Part shown: in pieces, positions 33,901 through 45,283 of the stretch
Position numbering within the stretch: the stretch's first letter is position 1
Layout of the letters: each line of letters opens with the position of its first letter
Source of the DNA: Stagonosporopsis chrysanthemi
Taxonomy: Eukaryota; Ascomycota; Dothideomycetes; Pleosporales; Didymellaceae
DNA: 64,000 nucleotides
Direction: 5' to 3'
Assembly: GCA_022560025.1 (NCBI GenBank)
Contig: JAFISE010000057.1
Coordinates: forward strand, 62,001-126,000
The notes under the pieces: model-generated
The model's database searches: none
Told to the model about the DNA's origin: nothing
The model's input: only the letters and a program-made list of their open reading frames with translations
Position numbers and translations under genes: made by a program

Positions 33901-34385
33901 AACTTTTTGAAGTTTATTCTCTTCCTGGTGCTGTTCAACCTGTCGGCGGCTGCCATCTTCCTGTTCATTGGCACTGTGTTCCGCAACGCCGGTGTTGCGA
34001 ACCTGGTGGGCGTGCTTGTGATGCTGTTCAGTCTGCTCTTCTCTGGCTTCTTCCTCAACAAGGGAAGCATCCCGCCACTTGCGAGCTGGCTGCAACCAGT
34101 AAGTTTGTCCGTGTCTGTGACGGGTCTCTGCGGCTAACCAAGTGCCAGTTGTCGATCTTCCACTATGCGTTTGAAGGGCTTATCGTCAACGAAGTCAAGT
34201 ACCTCTCGCTGGTGGATCACAAGTACGGCATCGACATCGAGGTGCCTGGGTCGGCGATTCTGAGCTCGTTTGGGTTTGATGTGATGGCGCTGTGGACGGA
34301 CGTGATCGGGCTGGGTGTATTTGCTGGCGCGTTTGTTGTCCTCGCCTACCTCGCCATGCACTTTTTGCTTGTAGAGAAGAGGTAG
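30992..34385 (+). CDS. ADP1: ABCG-type half transporter with EGF-like N-terminus (Adp1-like)
   Basis: Model: join(30992..31553, 31604..34098, 34149..34385), 1097 residues. Order: signal peptide (MRPTPWTASLVALLSVAGS), a Cys-rich lumenal or extracellular region with EGF-like spacing (CSCTPGFGGEDCSEPLC; CQCDDGWSGINC), a membrane helix (~317-340), the nucleotide-binding domain with Walker A GASGAGKTT (~404), signature ISGGEKRR (~514) and Walker B ILFLDEPTSGLD (~534), a disordered linker, then the ABC2 membrane domain (from ~830). This is the layout of yeast Adp1; length is similar. Substrate unknown. The second intron falls between WLQP and LSIFHYAFE. Confidence 0.93.
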
Positions 34386-35060
34386 AGCGGTTGTACATAC
34401 AGAGAGAGGACGAGGCGCTGGACGTGTGGCTTTTTTTTTTCTTTTTTTTTTTTTTTTGAAGCGGCGTGTATGCATATGCGGCGTTTTTGTGTCGCTGGGT
34501 GTGACTGGACAGTATATATTGGCGGCAGCGTCGAACGTCTGACAAGTGTCTTTGTGCTTGCTGCTTGTGCGCAGTGCATGCTCGTGCGCGGTGACGGTGC
34601 CAGGGCCAGGGTGGCAGAGTCAGGGCCCTGCGAATCGGTGGCCGAGGAGTGGACGCGTTAGGCGCGGCCCTGTCCGCCCCACGCAGGCGACGCACGGCGC
34701 GGCGACTCAGGCCCAGCGCTGTGCGGCGGCGGTACCCACCACTACCACGCCCGTCGCTGATCACGGCCAGTTGTCCCTCGCGCCCCTCCCCCTCCGCCCA
34801 CCGCTGCCGCCGACCGTCAGACCTTCACCACGGCGTCGTCTGCCCCCGCCCGCGACCGCTCGCTCTCGCTCTCGCCGCCGCCGCTCCTGCGCATCGCCAG
34901 CCAGATCACGACCGCGGGCGCCGAGCTCTGGAAGTACAGCGACCGCCCCCCGCGCGGCAGCCTCAAGCCGGCCCTCGCTGGCACCGTTGCCGTCCCCTTC
35001 CGCACCGAATCGTCCATCTCCGTGCGCAACCTCGGCGACGGCGAGGCCATCCCGCACGCC
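34386..35060. other. Intergenic region, GC-rich promoter of PHO85
   Basis: About 675 bases. The first part holds the T tract. The second half is GC-rich and gives long overlapping frames by composition, none supported. Confidence 0.55.
34431..34457. repeat. Poly-T tract (T10-C-T16)
   Basis: Low-complexity tract about 45 bases after the ABC transporter stop. Confidence 0.9.
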
Positions 35061-36029
35061 ATGGACGCCCGCCGCAACCCCAGCAGCTTCCAGCAGCTTG
35101 AGAAGCTCGGCGAGGGCACCTACGCCACCGTCTTCAAGGGCCGCAACCGCCAGACAGGCGAGCTGGTCGCCCTCAAGGAGATCCACCTCGACTCGGAGGA
35201 GGGCACGCCCTCGACGGCCATCCGCGAGATCTCGCTGATGAAGGAGCTGCGCCACGAGAACATTGTCCTGCTGCACGACGTCATCCACACCGAGAACAAG
35301 CTGATGCTCGTCTTCGAGTTCATGGACAAGGACCTGAAGCGCTACATGGACTCGCGCGGCGACCGCGGCGCCCTCGACCCCCCGACCATCAAGTCCTTCA
35401 TGTACCAGCTGATGCGCGGCATTGCCTTCTGCCACGACAACCGCGTCCTGCACCGCGACCTGAAGCCCCAGAACCTGCTGATCAACAACCGCGGCCAGCT
35501 CAAGCTGGCCGACTTTGGCCTGGCCCGCGCCTTTGGCATCCCCGTCAACACCTTCTCCAACGAGGTCGTCACCCTGTGGTACCGCGCCCCCGACGTCCTG
35601 CTGGGCAGCCGCACATACAACACCAGCATCGACATCTGGTCCGCCGGCTGCATCATGGCCGAGATGTACACGGGCCGCCCCCTGTTCCCCGGCACCACCA
35701 ACGAGGACCAGCTGCAGAAGATCTTCCGCCTCATGGGCACCCCCTCGGAGCGCTCGTGGCCGGGTATCTCGCAGTTCCCCGAGTACAAGAGCAACTTCCC
35801 CGTCTACGCCACCCAGGACCTGCGCCTGATCCTGCCCCAGGTCGACCAAGTCGGCCTCAACCTGCTCAACACCATGCTCCAGCTGCGCCCCGAGATGCGC
35901 GTCTCGGCCACCGCCTCGCTGCAGCACCACTGGTTCAACGACCTCCCTCAGCGCCAGCAGGAGCACGCCCAGGCCATGGCTGCCGCCCAGCAGGCCCAGA
36001 TGGGCAGCTACCAGCCCTCGCAGTACTAG
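35061..36029 (+). CDS. PHO85: Cyclin-dependent kinase Pho85
   Basis: Single exon, 322 residues. Pho85 with its cyclins controls phosphate signalling, glycogen metabolism, polarity and cell-cycle inputs. Seen: glycine loop GEGTYATVFKG, the PSTAIRE helix (~residue 50), HRDLKPQN (~131), DFGLARAFGIPVNTFSNEVVT, which is the Pho85-type T-loop, WYRAPDVLLG and GTTNEDQL. The start at 35061 (MDARRNPSSFQQLEKLG) is preferred because orthologues begin close to the kinase fold; an in-frame ATG at 35022 would add 13 residues. The Gln/Ala-rich tail is typical. Strong G/C bias at third positions makes both other strands open by composition. Confidence 0.95.
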   Translation: MDARRNPSSFQQLEKLGEGTYATVFKGRNRQTGELVALKEIHLDSEEGTPSTAIREISLMKELRHENIVLLHDVIHTENKLMLVFEFMDKDLKRYMDSRGDRGALDPPTIKSFMYQLMRGIAFCHDNRVLHRDLKPQNLLINNRGQLKLADFGLARAFGIPVNTFSNEVVTLWYRAPDVLLGSRTYNTSIDIWSAGCIMAEMYTGRPLFPGTTNEDQLQKIFRLMGTPSERSWPGISQFPEYKSNFPVYATQDLRLILPQVDQVGLNLLNTMLQLRPEMRVSATASLQHHWFNDLPQRQQEHAQAMAAAQQAQMGSYQPSQY

Positions 36030-36940
36030 TAGCATCATGCTGCATTGTCGTCGCACGCCGCCTGCCCCGGCCCTCGCCCCGGTCCTGCACTGACCCATTC
36101 TTCTCCCAAGGCGGATGCGTCTTGCAAAGCGAGCCTTGAGCATCCCCTTCCCCCACCCACCCGGGGCCAGATCCACGCCGCCCCCTCTGAAAGCGCATGC
36201 TCCGCTGTTCCTCGCACAGCATTCCACTTTCTCCCCATACGTAACGCACAGGCATTTCTCGTCGATGGAGGGACCCCCCCCCCCCCTCCCAACACACACA
36301 CACAATATAGCTGTGCGCAGGAACCGCATTTGTCGTAGAATACACCCCAGGCCCCCCTCGAGACTAGATCACCCGCGCCGCTTCGCCAGCCGGTGCGCAA
36401 TGCAATTATTCTCGACCCTCACTCACTCACTGCCCCTTTTCCCCTTTTCCCCCCATATATACATCACCATCTTGCTTTGTGTGTGTGTGTGTGTCTCTAC
36501 GTATTGTACTGATCAAGATGGAAGGAACCGTCCGTGGTTATGTGCACTGAATCTGCAGATGTGTGGTTGTGGACTTGGGACTGGTTTCTCGGCTGTGGGT
36601 AGGAAAAGGAAAGGAAAGGAGAGGAAAAGGATTGTGAGGTTGTTGTTGTTGTTGTTGTTTTTGCTCCGAGGAAGAAATAAGTGACAAGTGACAAGTGACA
36701 AGTGACGACAATACAATGGGTAGTAGGTGATACATGCGCAGATGGATGGATGAATGCTGCGCGCGAACGATGACACTTGGGTAAAGCAGAGCCGCGGCGC
36801 CCTCCCTCCTTCCTTCCCTCCTGGCTTGACCTGACTGAATGACTGACCTGATTGACCTGACCCACCGACTTTTTGCCCACCCAATCCCAATCCAGATGGA
36901 AAAATCACTACACGCAAGAAACAAACCACCCCAAGTCCTC
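36030..36940. other. Intergenic region rich in microsatellites
   Basis: Between convergent PHO85 and the disordered-protein gene. Seen: C13 and (AC)7 around 36274-36304, (GT)8 at 36479-36494, purine-rich AGGAAA copies near 36600-36630, (GTT)7 at 36639-36659, and four copies of AAGTGAC at 36679-36706. No gene. Confidence 0.75.
36639..36706. repeat. (GTT)7 and four AAGTGAC units
   Basis: Two neighbouring simple arrays, 36639-36659 and 36679-36706, both uninterrupted. Confidence 0.9.
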
Positions 36941-39900
36941 TCACAGCACCCCTCCCTCATACCACCCACCCCTCTCATAAACGCCCCTGTCCCTCTCCCG
37001 CCGGGCGCCCCTCTCCTCATACCCCGGCGGTTTGCTCGCGCTCCGCTCCCTCGCCCCACCCGCTGCAACCTCCCTTGCGTACCCCGGCGGCCGACTGCCG
37101 CTGCGTTCGCGGCTCACCCCGACCGCGTACCCAGGCGGGCTGGGGAACCCCATCTCATGCGCGGCGTACGGATCCGCACCACCACCACCTCCGCCGCCAC
37201 CGGGGGGACTGAAGGGGTACCCCGCTAGATCCGTGCCAGCGTCGCTGAGGAGGCCGGGGCTGCGGAGGGGGCTGCGCGGGGGCGGAAGGGGGCGGGCCGC
37301 GTAGTAGTGGCGCTGGGCGTCGCGGTCGTCGTCGTCGCGGCCGGGATAGGCGTCATCTGCGGCGCGCAGGTTCAGGTGGCGGTGGCGGGACTCGATGCCC
37401 GCGTCGTTGTGCCGCGGGGCCTTGAACTCGCCGGCCATGACTTTTTCGTTTTCCCGCCGCCGCTCGTACTCGGTGCGCAGCAGGCGTGTGGCGTGCGCGC
37501 TCATGGACAGGGCGTCGATTTTCTCGCCGATGCGCGTCAGGTCCGATTGCAGTAGGGTTGCGCCGTCGAATTCGAGCGGGGCGGGGGGTAAGGGGCGCTG
37601 GGGCGGAGGGGAGGCGGATTGAGGGTGGTCGGCCGGGCGGAGGTGGGTGGTTGTGTTTGAGCGGGAGCGGGGGGAGGGCAGGGCGGGTCTGCTGTCGGGC
37701 AGGGCGGTGGCGTCGAGCTCGACGGGTGCGGCGCGGATGGGTGTTGGGTCCCAGGCGCGCTGCCAGCACCAGGAGTGCTGCTGGGTGGGCTCGAGGATGG
37801 AGGTCTGGCCGTGCGTGACCCATTCGGGGCAGCGCTTGAGGTCGGTGCAGAGGAAGTAGCGGACGCCTTCGGTGTGTTTGAGGCTGTGGACGTCGACGGA
37901 TAGCGTGGACAGAACTTGTAGGATGCCGTAGAGAAGCACCCACCGGCCCAGACGTGCTTCGCGCGGTGTGATGTTTTTGAGGTCGGTGGTGAGCTCAAAA
38001 TGTTCGAACTTGTCTATGAGTGTCGACCCTGATAGTTGTGTCAGTAACGGACTAGCAGGAGTGAGAGGCGCCTTACCATTGAAATTTATATCCAACTTCT
38101 CAATATTAGTAGCGTCGCTGAACACAATTGAAAGTTGTAGATGTGCTTTGGCGTCCCTGGTGACGTCGTTCGTCTTGCTCTTCTTCAGTGACGAGAAGAA
38201 GCTCTTCTTCTCTTTCTCTTTCGTTAACGTTGGAATTTCTCTTGGTAGTAGTGGATACGGATGTGGAATGTGGGCGTATCCAGCTTTGGCATCGTACACT
38301 ACAAGCAAGTCGGTAATCCCAAGCTCTGGCAGGTCTGCCTCGAACTCATCAGTTCTGCGGTGCTGCATCTCCCACTTCCTGCTTGCGCGCTCCTCTCTAG
38401 GGTTCCAGTAGACGTCGCGATTTACTAGGTAGTCGTAAAGAGACCCGAAGTCGTTCTGCATTGCAAGAACAGTCTTGCGGTTGAGCCAGGTGCTGTTCGA
38501 GGGCGGCGGCCACGTTCCGTATATACGCCTGTAGTGTTCGACGAGAAACTGTCGGAACGCTTGGTAGCTTTGATAGACGGGTCCGTTCGTGAGTTTCGGA
38601 CTACTCTTCCACAGATCGGGGAAGTCGAACGCAGCCATCTTCTCCTCCGCTTCCATGACCCTGAGTTGCAGTGTCTTTGCCGCGATACCGAGATTGCGCC
38701 TAGTCACAATCGAAAGTCGTTTGAACTCCGGCATGTCCTCGGTCTGCGGTGTCATCGACCCTGCAAGATGCACGAAGCATTCCAGATAACCCTGTCGCCA
38801 TTTAACGCTTTCTTGTTCAGCCCATGCGAGCAGTGACAACGCATGTCCACTGCCATTGCGCACATCATCAATGCCATATCGTCCCAGGTAGTTTGTGATC
38901 ATCTGTACGCTGCGTTCTGCTGATGTTGCTGACTGAGTGTCATTGTTGAGGTCGTACATGACTTGAATCTGCGCTTGCAGTGTGCTAAGCATGTCGAAGA
39001 CGTCGGCACCCACAAGAGGCTTGCCGTGTAGAATTGCCAGGAAGTTGCGGATAGCAACATGATGAAGTCTCTGGGCTTGTAAGGTCCGTAGTTCTGCTGG
39101 GGCTGTGAACCATATCTCGTGGGTAGGATTCCGTTGATTGTTTTGTCGAAGGAGTGCAGACGAAGGTGAGCGCGCTCTGTCGAGTGCACGACTCTGTGGC
39201 GTTCGAGAAGCGGTCCGCGACGGAGCTCTGGAGGGGACATGATCGATATCCAAAGGTGGTGGCGACATGCCCCCAAGCGCCGTGGGACCAAGCATTCTTC
39301 TATCAAGTCCGAACTGTTGCGGAGGCGACATGAAGTCGTCGGCAGTCGTCAAGGCCCAATCATCCTCGTCCTCGTCAAGACGGCCCATCAGGAGCGCATT
39401 GGACAGCCAGCTCGACCCTGAACTCTGCAGAATATCCAACTCAGCGCGTATCGAAGGCACGGGATGGTCTTCGTCCAGTTGCTCTTCTTTGAAGTAGATC
39501 AACACACTTCCGTTGTGCATGTCTTCGTCCTGTAGATGTCAGATTGAGGTAGAATATGAGCACGACATCGACCTACGAATGCGAACCCGCCGTAAGGACG
39601 CATTTCTTCTTTTCCCCCTTCCCAGACTTTGAAATCTAGCCATGTCTTCTTGTGGCTTGGAAGTCGAGGAACGGGTGATTCGCTTCGAAATTGTACGGGT
39701 ACAGGTACGGGCGCAACTGTAGTTTTTATAGGGACACCACCACCTCGTCCTCGAGGAGCTTTCGTCTCTTTCCCGTTCGCCTGGAATTTCGTCTTCTCGT
39801 TCCCGTGGGCCGAGTGGTCCGAGACCGAGGCCCCTCCGCTCGCAGAGCTGTTTGGTGGCCTTCCATAACTGGAGGACTCGTTCGAGTATACGGTATTCAG

Positions 39901-40221
39901 TCGTGATCTGTTGGCGCTACCGCTACTATGCGAAGTCCCATGGCTGCGATTGCTCGTCGATCGGGTAAGCCCAGCAGTGCGTGACCCGTTGCTGCTCGGC
40001 GTAGCTCTCCAGTCGCTGAACGCATCATGCGCTACTGGACCTTTCCCCTTTACTGCTGCCGTCTTCTCTTTCTTGATGATGTCTTTCTGCTGGACCTTGC
40101 GACTGCGCGCCCCTCTTGCTGACATCTTCTCGAAAACTGGCTGGATGAACCACGCTTGTCGAATGGATGAATTGTTGACGCGAACAGGTGGGTCTTGCCA
40201 GGCAAGGCTTTGCAAGTTCAA
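36941..40221 (-). CDS. Large fungal protein with disordered ends and a conserved core
   Basis: Model: complement of 36941..38028, 38077..39529 and 39577..40221, 1061 residues. The 48-base intron at 38029-38076 is in frame but has GTAAGG, a TACTGAC branch and a CAG end, so it is removed here. N-terminus: Ser/Asn/Arg-rich, basic. Core (~residues 215-700): a folded region starting GGFAFDEDMHNGSVLIYF with many Trp/Tyr/Leu positions; it resembles uncharacterised fungal DUF8004-type proteins, which I cannot confirm. C-terminus: Pro/Arg-rich with repeated PPGY motifs and a Gly9 run. PPGY could bind WW domains of a Nedd4-type ligase (inference). The start may be ATG 40125 (MSARGAR) instead. Confidence 0.75.
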
Positions 40222-41739
40222 GCTTCGATCATTTCAGGCCGCTCAATGTTTGTGATTGCAAGAAGGTCGGCGATGAGCTCAGAGTCAAGAGCTGTCGCTA
40301 GTCTCAAATTGCTGCGTTACCGTCTAGCTAGTCACGGCAGCTGCAATTATATCATTGAACAAGCGAGTGTAAGGATTCGACTGGAACGAACATACAGAAT
40401 CAAAGTGTGGATCAAAGGGTGGAGAAAGGAACGAAGAGAGAGTCGCAGACGTGCAGAACCCAAAACCCAAAGGAAAAAAAACAGAGCACCCTATACTTCA
40501 CATCCGTTAACTTTCACGCCCATTAAGGTTCTCGTCCCTGAGACCCTGGTCCGGTCGTCCCGCCTGTCGGGTTGTGTGGAGATCAGAACGTCCCAAACGG
40601 GGCATGGTGGACCGTGTCGGCGGTGTTGTACTGATAAGCAAGCATGCTCGTCCTACCGGGATTCTGCCATGTGCATTGCTTTTTGCACAAGCGAATGGCA
40701 GATCGGCCTCCACATGCAGATGGGGCTTCAGCGATCAATGCGGTGCAACACTGGCGACGTGAGCAGCGGGTTTGGGCATATGGAGAAGCAAGATGCCCAG
40801 ATGGGGAGGACCGGATTGTCCAAGCGGTGATAAGGGATGACCGGATCGTGTAATGCTAGGCGTCAGCAATCCCATCACCCTGCAGACGAGATGAGCTGGC
40901 CGCTTCATTTGACGGAAGAACGGCGCTGCAGCTGTCTGTGCCGCACGTGTTGGCATGTCTAGGAGAGAGCGATTGACAGCGGTCCGCGCTCGCAGTCAGG
41001 GTTGTTTCTCTTTAGGTTTGGAGCCGGAAGTGCTGGGTGGTCAGTGCGAAAACCTTGCGAGCTTCTCGGTCGACTCCTCGCGGACGGGTCAAATCCACCT
41101 CCCGCTCGACAGGGTTAAAAACTCGAAGGACCGAAGGCGCCCTGAACTGATCGCTGGTTGTTTGCAGATGCAGCAAGTCTGGAAGGACCGGTTTCGACCA
41201 AGGCAGCTCCAACGTCAAGCATGCCATTGCAACGGAACCCTCGTCAACAACACTAGCACCCCGATCTCACTACTCAGTTCCGTCTAATGTCGCGACACGT
41301 CAGGTGTATATTCCTTGGCCCATGTCGCTGATTCGCACAGCAGCGGCGCAAGACCAGGTGCAAAACAAGGAGCCAAAGCAGAGGAGGCTGGGTGTTAGCC
41401 ACACCAGCCTCCCCGCAATTCGCTGGACCTTATGTACGCCAGCGCCCGACCCACACGTCATGCTTCCCACGACGAGTCGTTCCTGCACTGCTGCGTTGTA
41501 CAGCGTCCCTGCACGTTCATACCAGCTGCATCCTAGTCGCTGCCTTTAAAAAGCTTGCATTTTCCCACGGCTGTTCTGCGCCTGGCTGTTTGTTTGTCTT
41601 CCACTTCCCGTCGCACTTCCTCGCTCGCTGCGTTGCGCTGCAATACTGCAACTCAAGCGCCGAACAGACCACAACAAAGCCATTGTTGTGTGCACCTCGA
41701 CTTGAATCAACAGAACCGGCCAGCAAACAAACCATCACC
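40222..41739. other. Intergenic region, 1.5 kb
   Basis: Divergent promoters of the disordered-protein gene and the MARVEL-type gene. The many small frames have no support. Confidence 0.55.
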
Positions 41740-42403
41740 ATGTCGATCTCAGGCCTCTCCTTCGTCTTCTGGCGCATCTTCCAGATCGTCACTCTGATCC
41801 CCACGCTGGGCATGCTCGCCTGGTTCGTGTCATGGTACGATGAACGCAACGCGCTGACGCCGCGCTCGATCCTGGTGCTCTTCATCGTGTCCGTCCTGGG
41901 CGCCGCCTGGGCAATGGGCACGCTGTTTTTGTACTCGCGGGCCCGCCACTCGGCCAACTTTGTTGCCTTCATCGACCTGCTCTTCGTCGGCGCTTTCATC
42001 GGCGGCGTCTACGTCCTGCGTGGAATCACCGATGCCGACTGCTCCAACTGGTCGAACAACGGCTCTTACAGCGCGGATCTGGGGCTGTTCGATGTCACGG
42101 GCAGCCGGTACAGTCTGAACATTGACCGCCAGTGTGCTATGCTCAAGGCGTCGTTTGCGTTTGGTATCATGTGAGTAACCTGACGATATACATGTGGGAA
42201 GTGGTATATTAATTTTGGCCAGGAACTGCATTTTCTTCTTCATCACCTGCCTGTTGGCGCTCCTTGTGGCCCGCCATCACCACAACAGCCGCGACCGTGT
42301 TGTCGTGAAGCGTGAAGTCCACCGCTCGCGTCATGGCCACCACTCGCGCAGCCCGCGCACTTCGCACTCGCGCCACAGCTACAGCCGTCGCAGCTACGTC
42401 TAA
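41740..42403 (+). CDS. MARVEL-type membrane protein with basic tail
   Basis: Model: join(41740..42170, 42223..42403), 203 residues. Four hydrophobic segments (around residues 6-30, 43-65, 72-95 and 138-158) with a loop holding two Cys (DADCSN; DRQCAM) between helices 3 and 4, as in fungal MARVEL proteins. The intron falls inside helix 4 (FGIM/NCIFFF), which confirms the join. The tail is very rich in Arg, His and Ser (SRHSYSRRSYV) and is probably cytosolic. Function unknown. It is longer than the member at 7.9-8.4 kb and shares only the general layout. Confidence 0.82.
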
Positions 42404-43104
42404 TCGGCACTTGGCGGTCGACGGAAAAAAGACTATTTGTTATAGAGGAACGATGTGTATAAGAGTTACGATTTTCTTGGTATGATTAATTGATGAGATG
42501 GCTGATGGCAGATTGGACATATGATGGATACCGCGTGGCTACGCGACATATGACACGAAGTGTTACGAGTTCATGGTCCCGGATGGGACGTTACATATCC
42601 CGCATGCTCGATATTTGTATATAGTTTAATGAATCACGAAACGCTGCGTTTCTTTGTAATTCACTGTGCTTTATTGCGTGAAGCACATGAAATCGTGTCT
42701 TGTTGCACTGCTATGTCGCAGTTTGCCTACATGCCTCGAGTATCTCCTCCACCAGGGAAATTGTACTCGAGCTATGTCTTCGCTCTGCGAGCCTTGAGCC
42801 TACATCATCACCCGGGGCAAAAACACCCACGTCTCGACGTTTCGACGACCGCAGGACACTGATCACAACAGGCCCGCCCAAGAGCGGAATAGGTACAATT
42901 TGTGCATAGACGTGTCGTCCCCGTTGCTGCCGCCGGTGTATGCACTTCTTAACCAAGCCTGCCCTCCGCAGCTGGAGTATTGTATGGATGGCCAACAGGC
43001 ATTCGATCTGTCGCAGTCAAGCGAAAGATCCGTGATAGTTCCCTCAAGGGGACACAATGTAGTAGAGTGCTGACTGCCGTTCTCTCGACACTGGCGTCGG
43101 CGTG
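42404..43104. other. Intergenic region between convergent genes
   Basis: 700 bases; no supported gene. Confidence 0.55.
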
Positions 43105-44955
43105 TTACTTTTTGCCTTTACCTTTGCCGCCCGCAGCCCATGCAAAGAAGCCAGTCGGTTTTGGCCGTTCAGGGGGCTTGGGGGAAGCACGATACCCATG
43201 CCTTCTGCTGGGTGAAGACAGAGAGTGATCTGGGGCTGTCATCCCGAGGACAGCTCCTTCAGAATCGTCTGATGAATAGTCATCTAGTGCCGTGCCTCCG
43301 CTGTCCAAGGACGGAGATACAAGATTCTTCAACTTGCGTTCAGCGGAGAGTCGAGTCCGCTCGTTGCTGGGCATCTGGCTTTCTATCGCCTTTGATCTTG
43401 ATCGAAACCTCTCTAGATCAAATTGAATCTGTTCAAGAGATGTCTGTGCTTTCGCGTGAGTGCTTGTGTACAGTATAGTTTATAACACAATTGCAACCAA
43501 CCTCTATTTTTTTCTCCTTCGTTGAGGCGGAAGCTAGACGAGACTTGTCTTCCATCCATTGGTCCTTGACTTTGCTAAGCTCCGATTGAAGCCGTGCAAC
43601 AAATATCTGTGCTTTCGTGTTAGTGCTTGTGCATAGTTCATAAAACAGCTGTAATCAACCTTCAGTTCTTCCTCCTTCTTTGAGGCGGAAGCTAGACGAC
43701 GCCTGCTTTCACGCAGCTCAATCGTCAATTCAGACACATCGCCCCACAATGTCTTCATCTCGGCCTCTCTTAAGCACGACTGCTCTTCAAGCACTGCTTT
43801 GGAGTATTTGGCGCGGCAGCAATCGCCAAATGTCGACGGTCCCGCCTCCATCATCTCATCGGCAAGAGTGAGTCGTCGAAGCAGACCCGTCGCGTGGGGA
43901 CGTTGTTTGGGGTCTCGAGAAAGCATGGCTCGCACCTCTTTGATCAAGTGATGCTCTAGAGGCGTGAAGCTGTCCGAGAAGGGCAACCATATGTCAAGGC
44001 TGTCCAAGTTGGCATGAAATGCGGGATTAGGATTCGGTCTGTTGTCTCGTATACGCTTGAGGATACCGTCGGCATGCAAGACGATGATTTCCAGGAGGAC
44101 ACAGCCGAGCGAGAACATATCTGCTGCACGTCCGTTCTTTTTCCAATCAGCGACCTGATAAATTAGCACAACCGCAGCAGGTGTATGTCGATGTACGTCA
44201 TACCTCCGGAGCGAAGTATCGTGGAGTCCCGCGTTCGTTGTCCGTCGCACTTTGCGAAAGGAGTGAAAAGTCGGTAGCGCTGCCAAAGTCGCTGAGCCAT
44301 AGTTGGTTGGGAGACAGGAGGATATTGGATGGTTTCAAGTCCTTATGGCGGATGTTCTGGCTGTGTAGATATTCGACTGCAGATACTAGACAGCCAATCT
44401 GCTGATAGGCAGGCGCAGCTCGGGATGATGACCCTGGGATTGGAAGGTAGTTGAAAGTGATTAGTCGGTTTCTCTGTTCTTCGTCTGCGCCCGTAGTCCA
44501 GTACGCCTCGACATCGTCGAAGAAAGTGTGAAGGTCGCATACGGCCACAGGATAGAGTATGAGGCCAAGCTCAAGTCGAGAGGTGTATGTACCAACGAGC
44601 TGAACCATGTGAGTATGGCTCAGCTTCTTCAGGATTTCAATCTCCTTTCTCTGGTGCAAAGCCACTTTACGCTGGACCCTGATTCTCTTCCAGGCAAGGC
44701 TGTAGCCACGTACAGTGGTCTCGAAGACATCACCCATGGCGCCTCTACCCAACATGCGACCTGTACCGAGGTGGTAAGTCAACGCCGTAGAGGTGAGACG
44801 TCAGTCTGCTCACCGGGTACTAGGGGAACAGACTCGTGGGTTCCGAATTCGATGTGCTGACCCCTGCCGGTCTCTGACCAATCTCTCATTGCGTCCGAGA
44901 CCGAGTCCTGTAATGTGGCCTCGTCATCACCGCGTGTATCGTTGGTGGCTGACAT
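43105..44955 (-). CDS. Serine/threonine protein kinase with coiled-coil C-terminus
   Basis: Model: complement of 43105..43443, 43502..43606, 43660..44154, 44204..44760 and 44814..44955, 545 residues. Seen: glycine loop GRMLGRGAMGDVFE split by intron 1, ATP-site Lys in LAWKRIRV, HKDLKPSN (catalytic loop, His-Lys-Asp instead of His-Arg-Asp), DFGSA, and RYFAPEV joined across intron 2. After the kinase fold come charged heptad-like segments (SELTIELRESRRRLASASKK) and a Ser/Pro/Lys-rich tail ending GKGKGKK. Two nearly repeated blocks, each with exon end and intron, lie in the coiled-coil part. Probably active, though HKD is less common than HRD. No specific pathway assigned. Confidence 0.8.
43441..43702 (-). 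repeat. Tandem duplication of an exon-intron block
   Basis: Segments 43441-43543 and 43604-43702 are clearly similar. Each contains the exon end RLASAS[TK]KE.. followed by an intron starting GTTG and ending CGAAAGCACAG. Offset is about 163 bases. Confidence 0.85.
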
Positions 44956-45283
44956 GATACAGTCATGGGAAAAAGACAATGGTACCCACGACAATAGGAG
45001 CAAAGACGCAAGAGCGCGAATTAGGTGTATTAGAGTTCGAGAGTCGAGGAGTTGAGCCTCGTAAGGAGCGCTAGTGTGCTGAGCCCCCGCCGCAGCAGGC
45101 GCGTATGGGGAAAGCCAATCACGCCCAATAAGGAAAGGTTCATCATGCATGCAAAGTGCCCATGGTGCAGACAGACAACCAAATCATACAATTTGCATTA
45201 CAGCCCTTCACCATGCACGTGGTAGTTCATAAAAGTCATTACACCTTACCAACCCCTTCCGCTTCTCCCCTCACACCAGAAAC
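44956..45283. other. Intergenic region
   Basis: Upstream of the kinase and 3' of the Afi1 gene. Nothing further seen. Confidence 0.55.

Noticed and set aside
34761..36329. 522-codon open frame on the minus strand opposite PHO85
   Set aside because: Shadow of the strongly G/C-biased third positions of PHO85; the product is Val/Leu/Gly/Ala-rich with no domain.
37353..37998. Overlapping Pro/Arg/His-rich frames within the large disordered-protein gene
   Set aside because: Other-frame readings of a GC-rich disordered segment.
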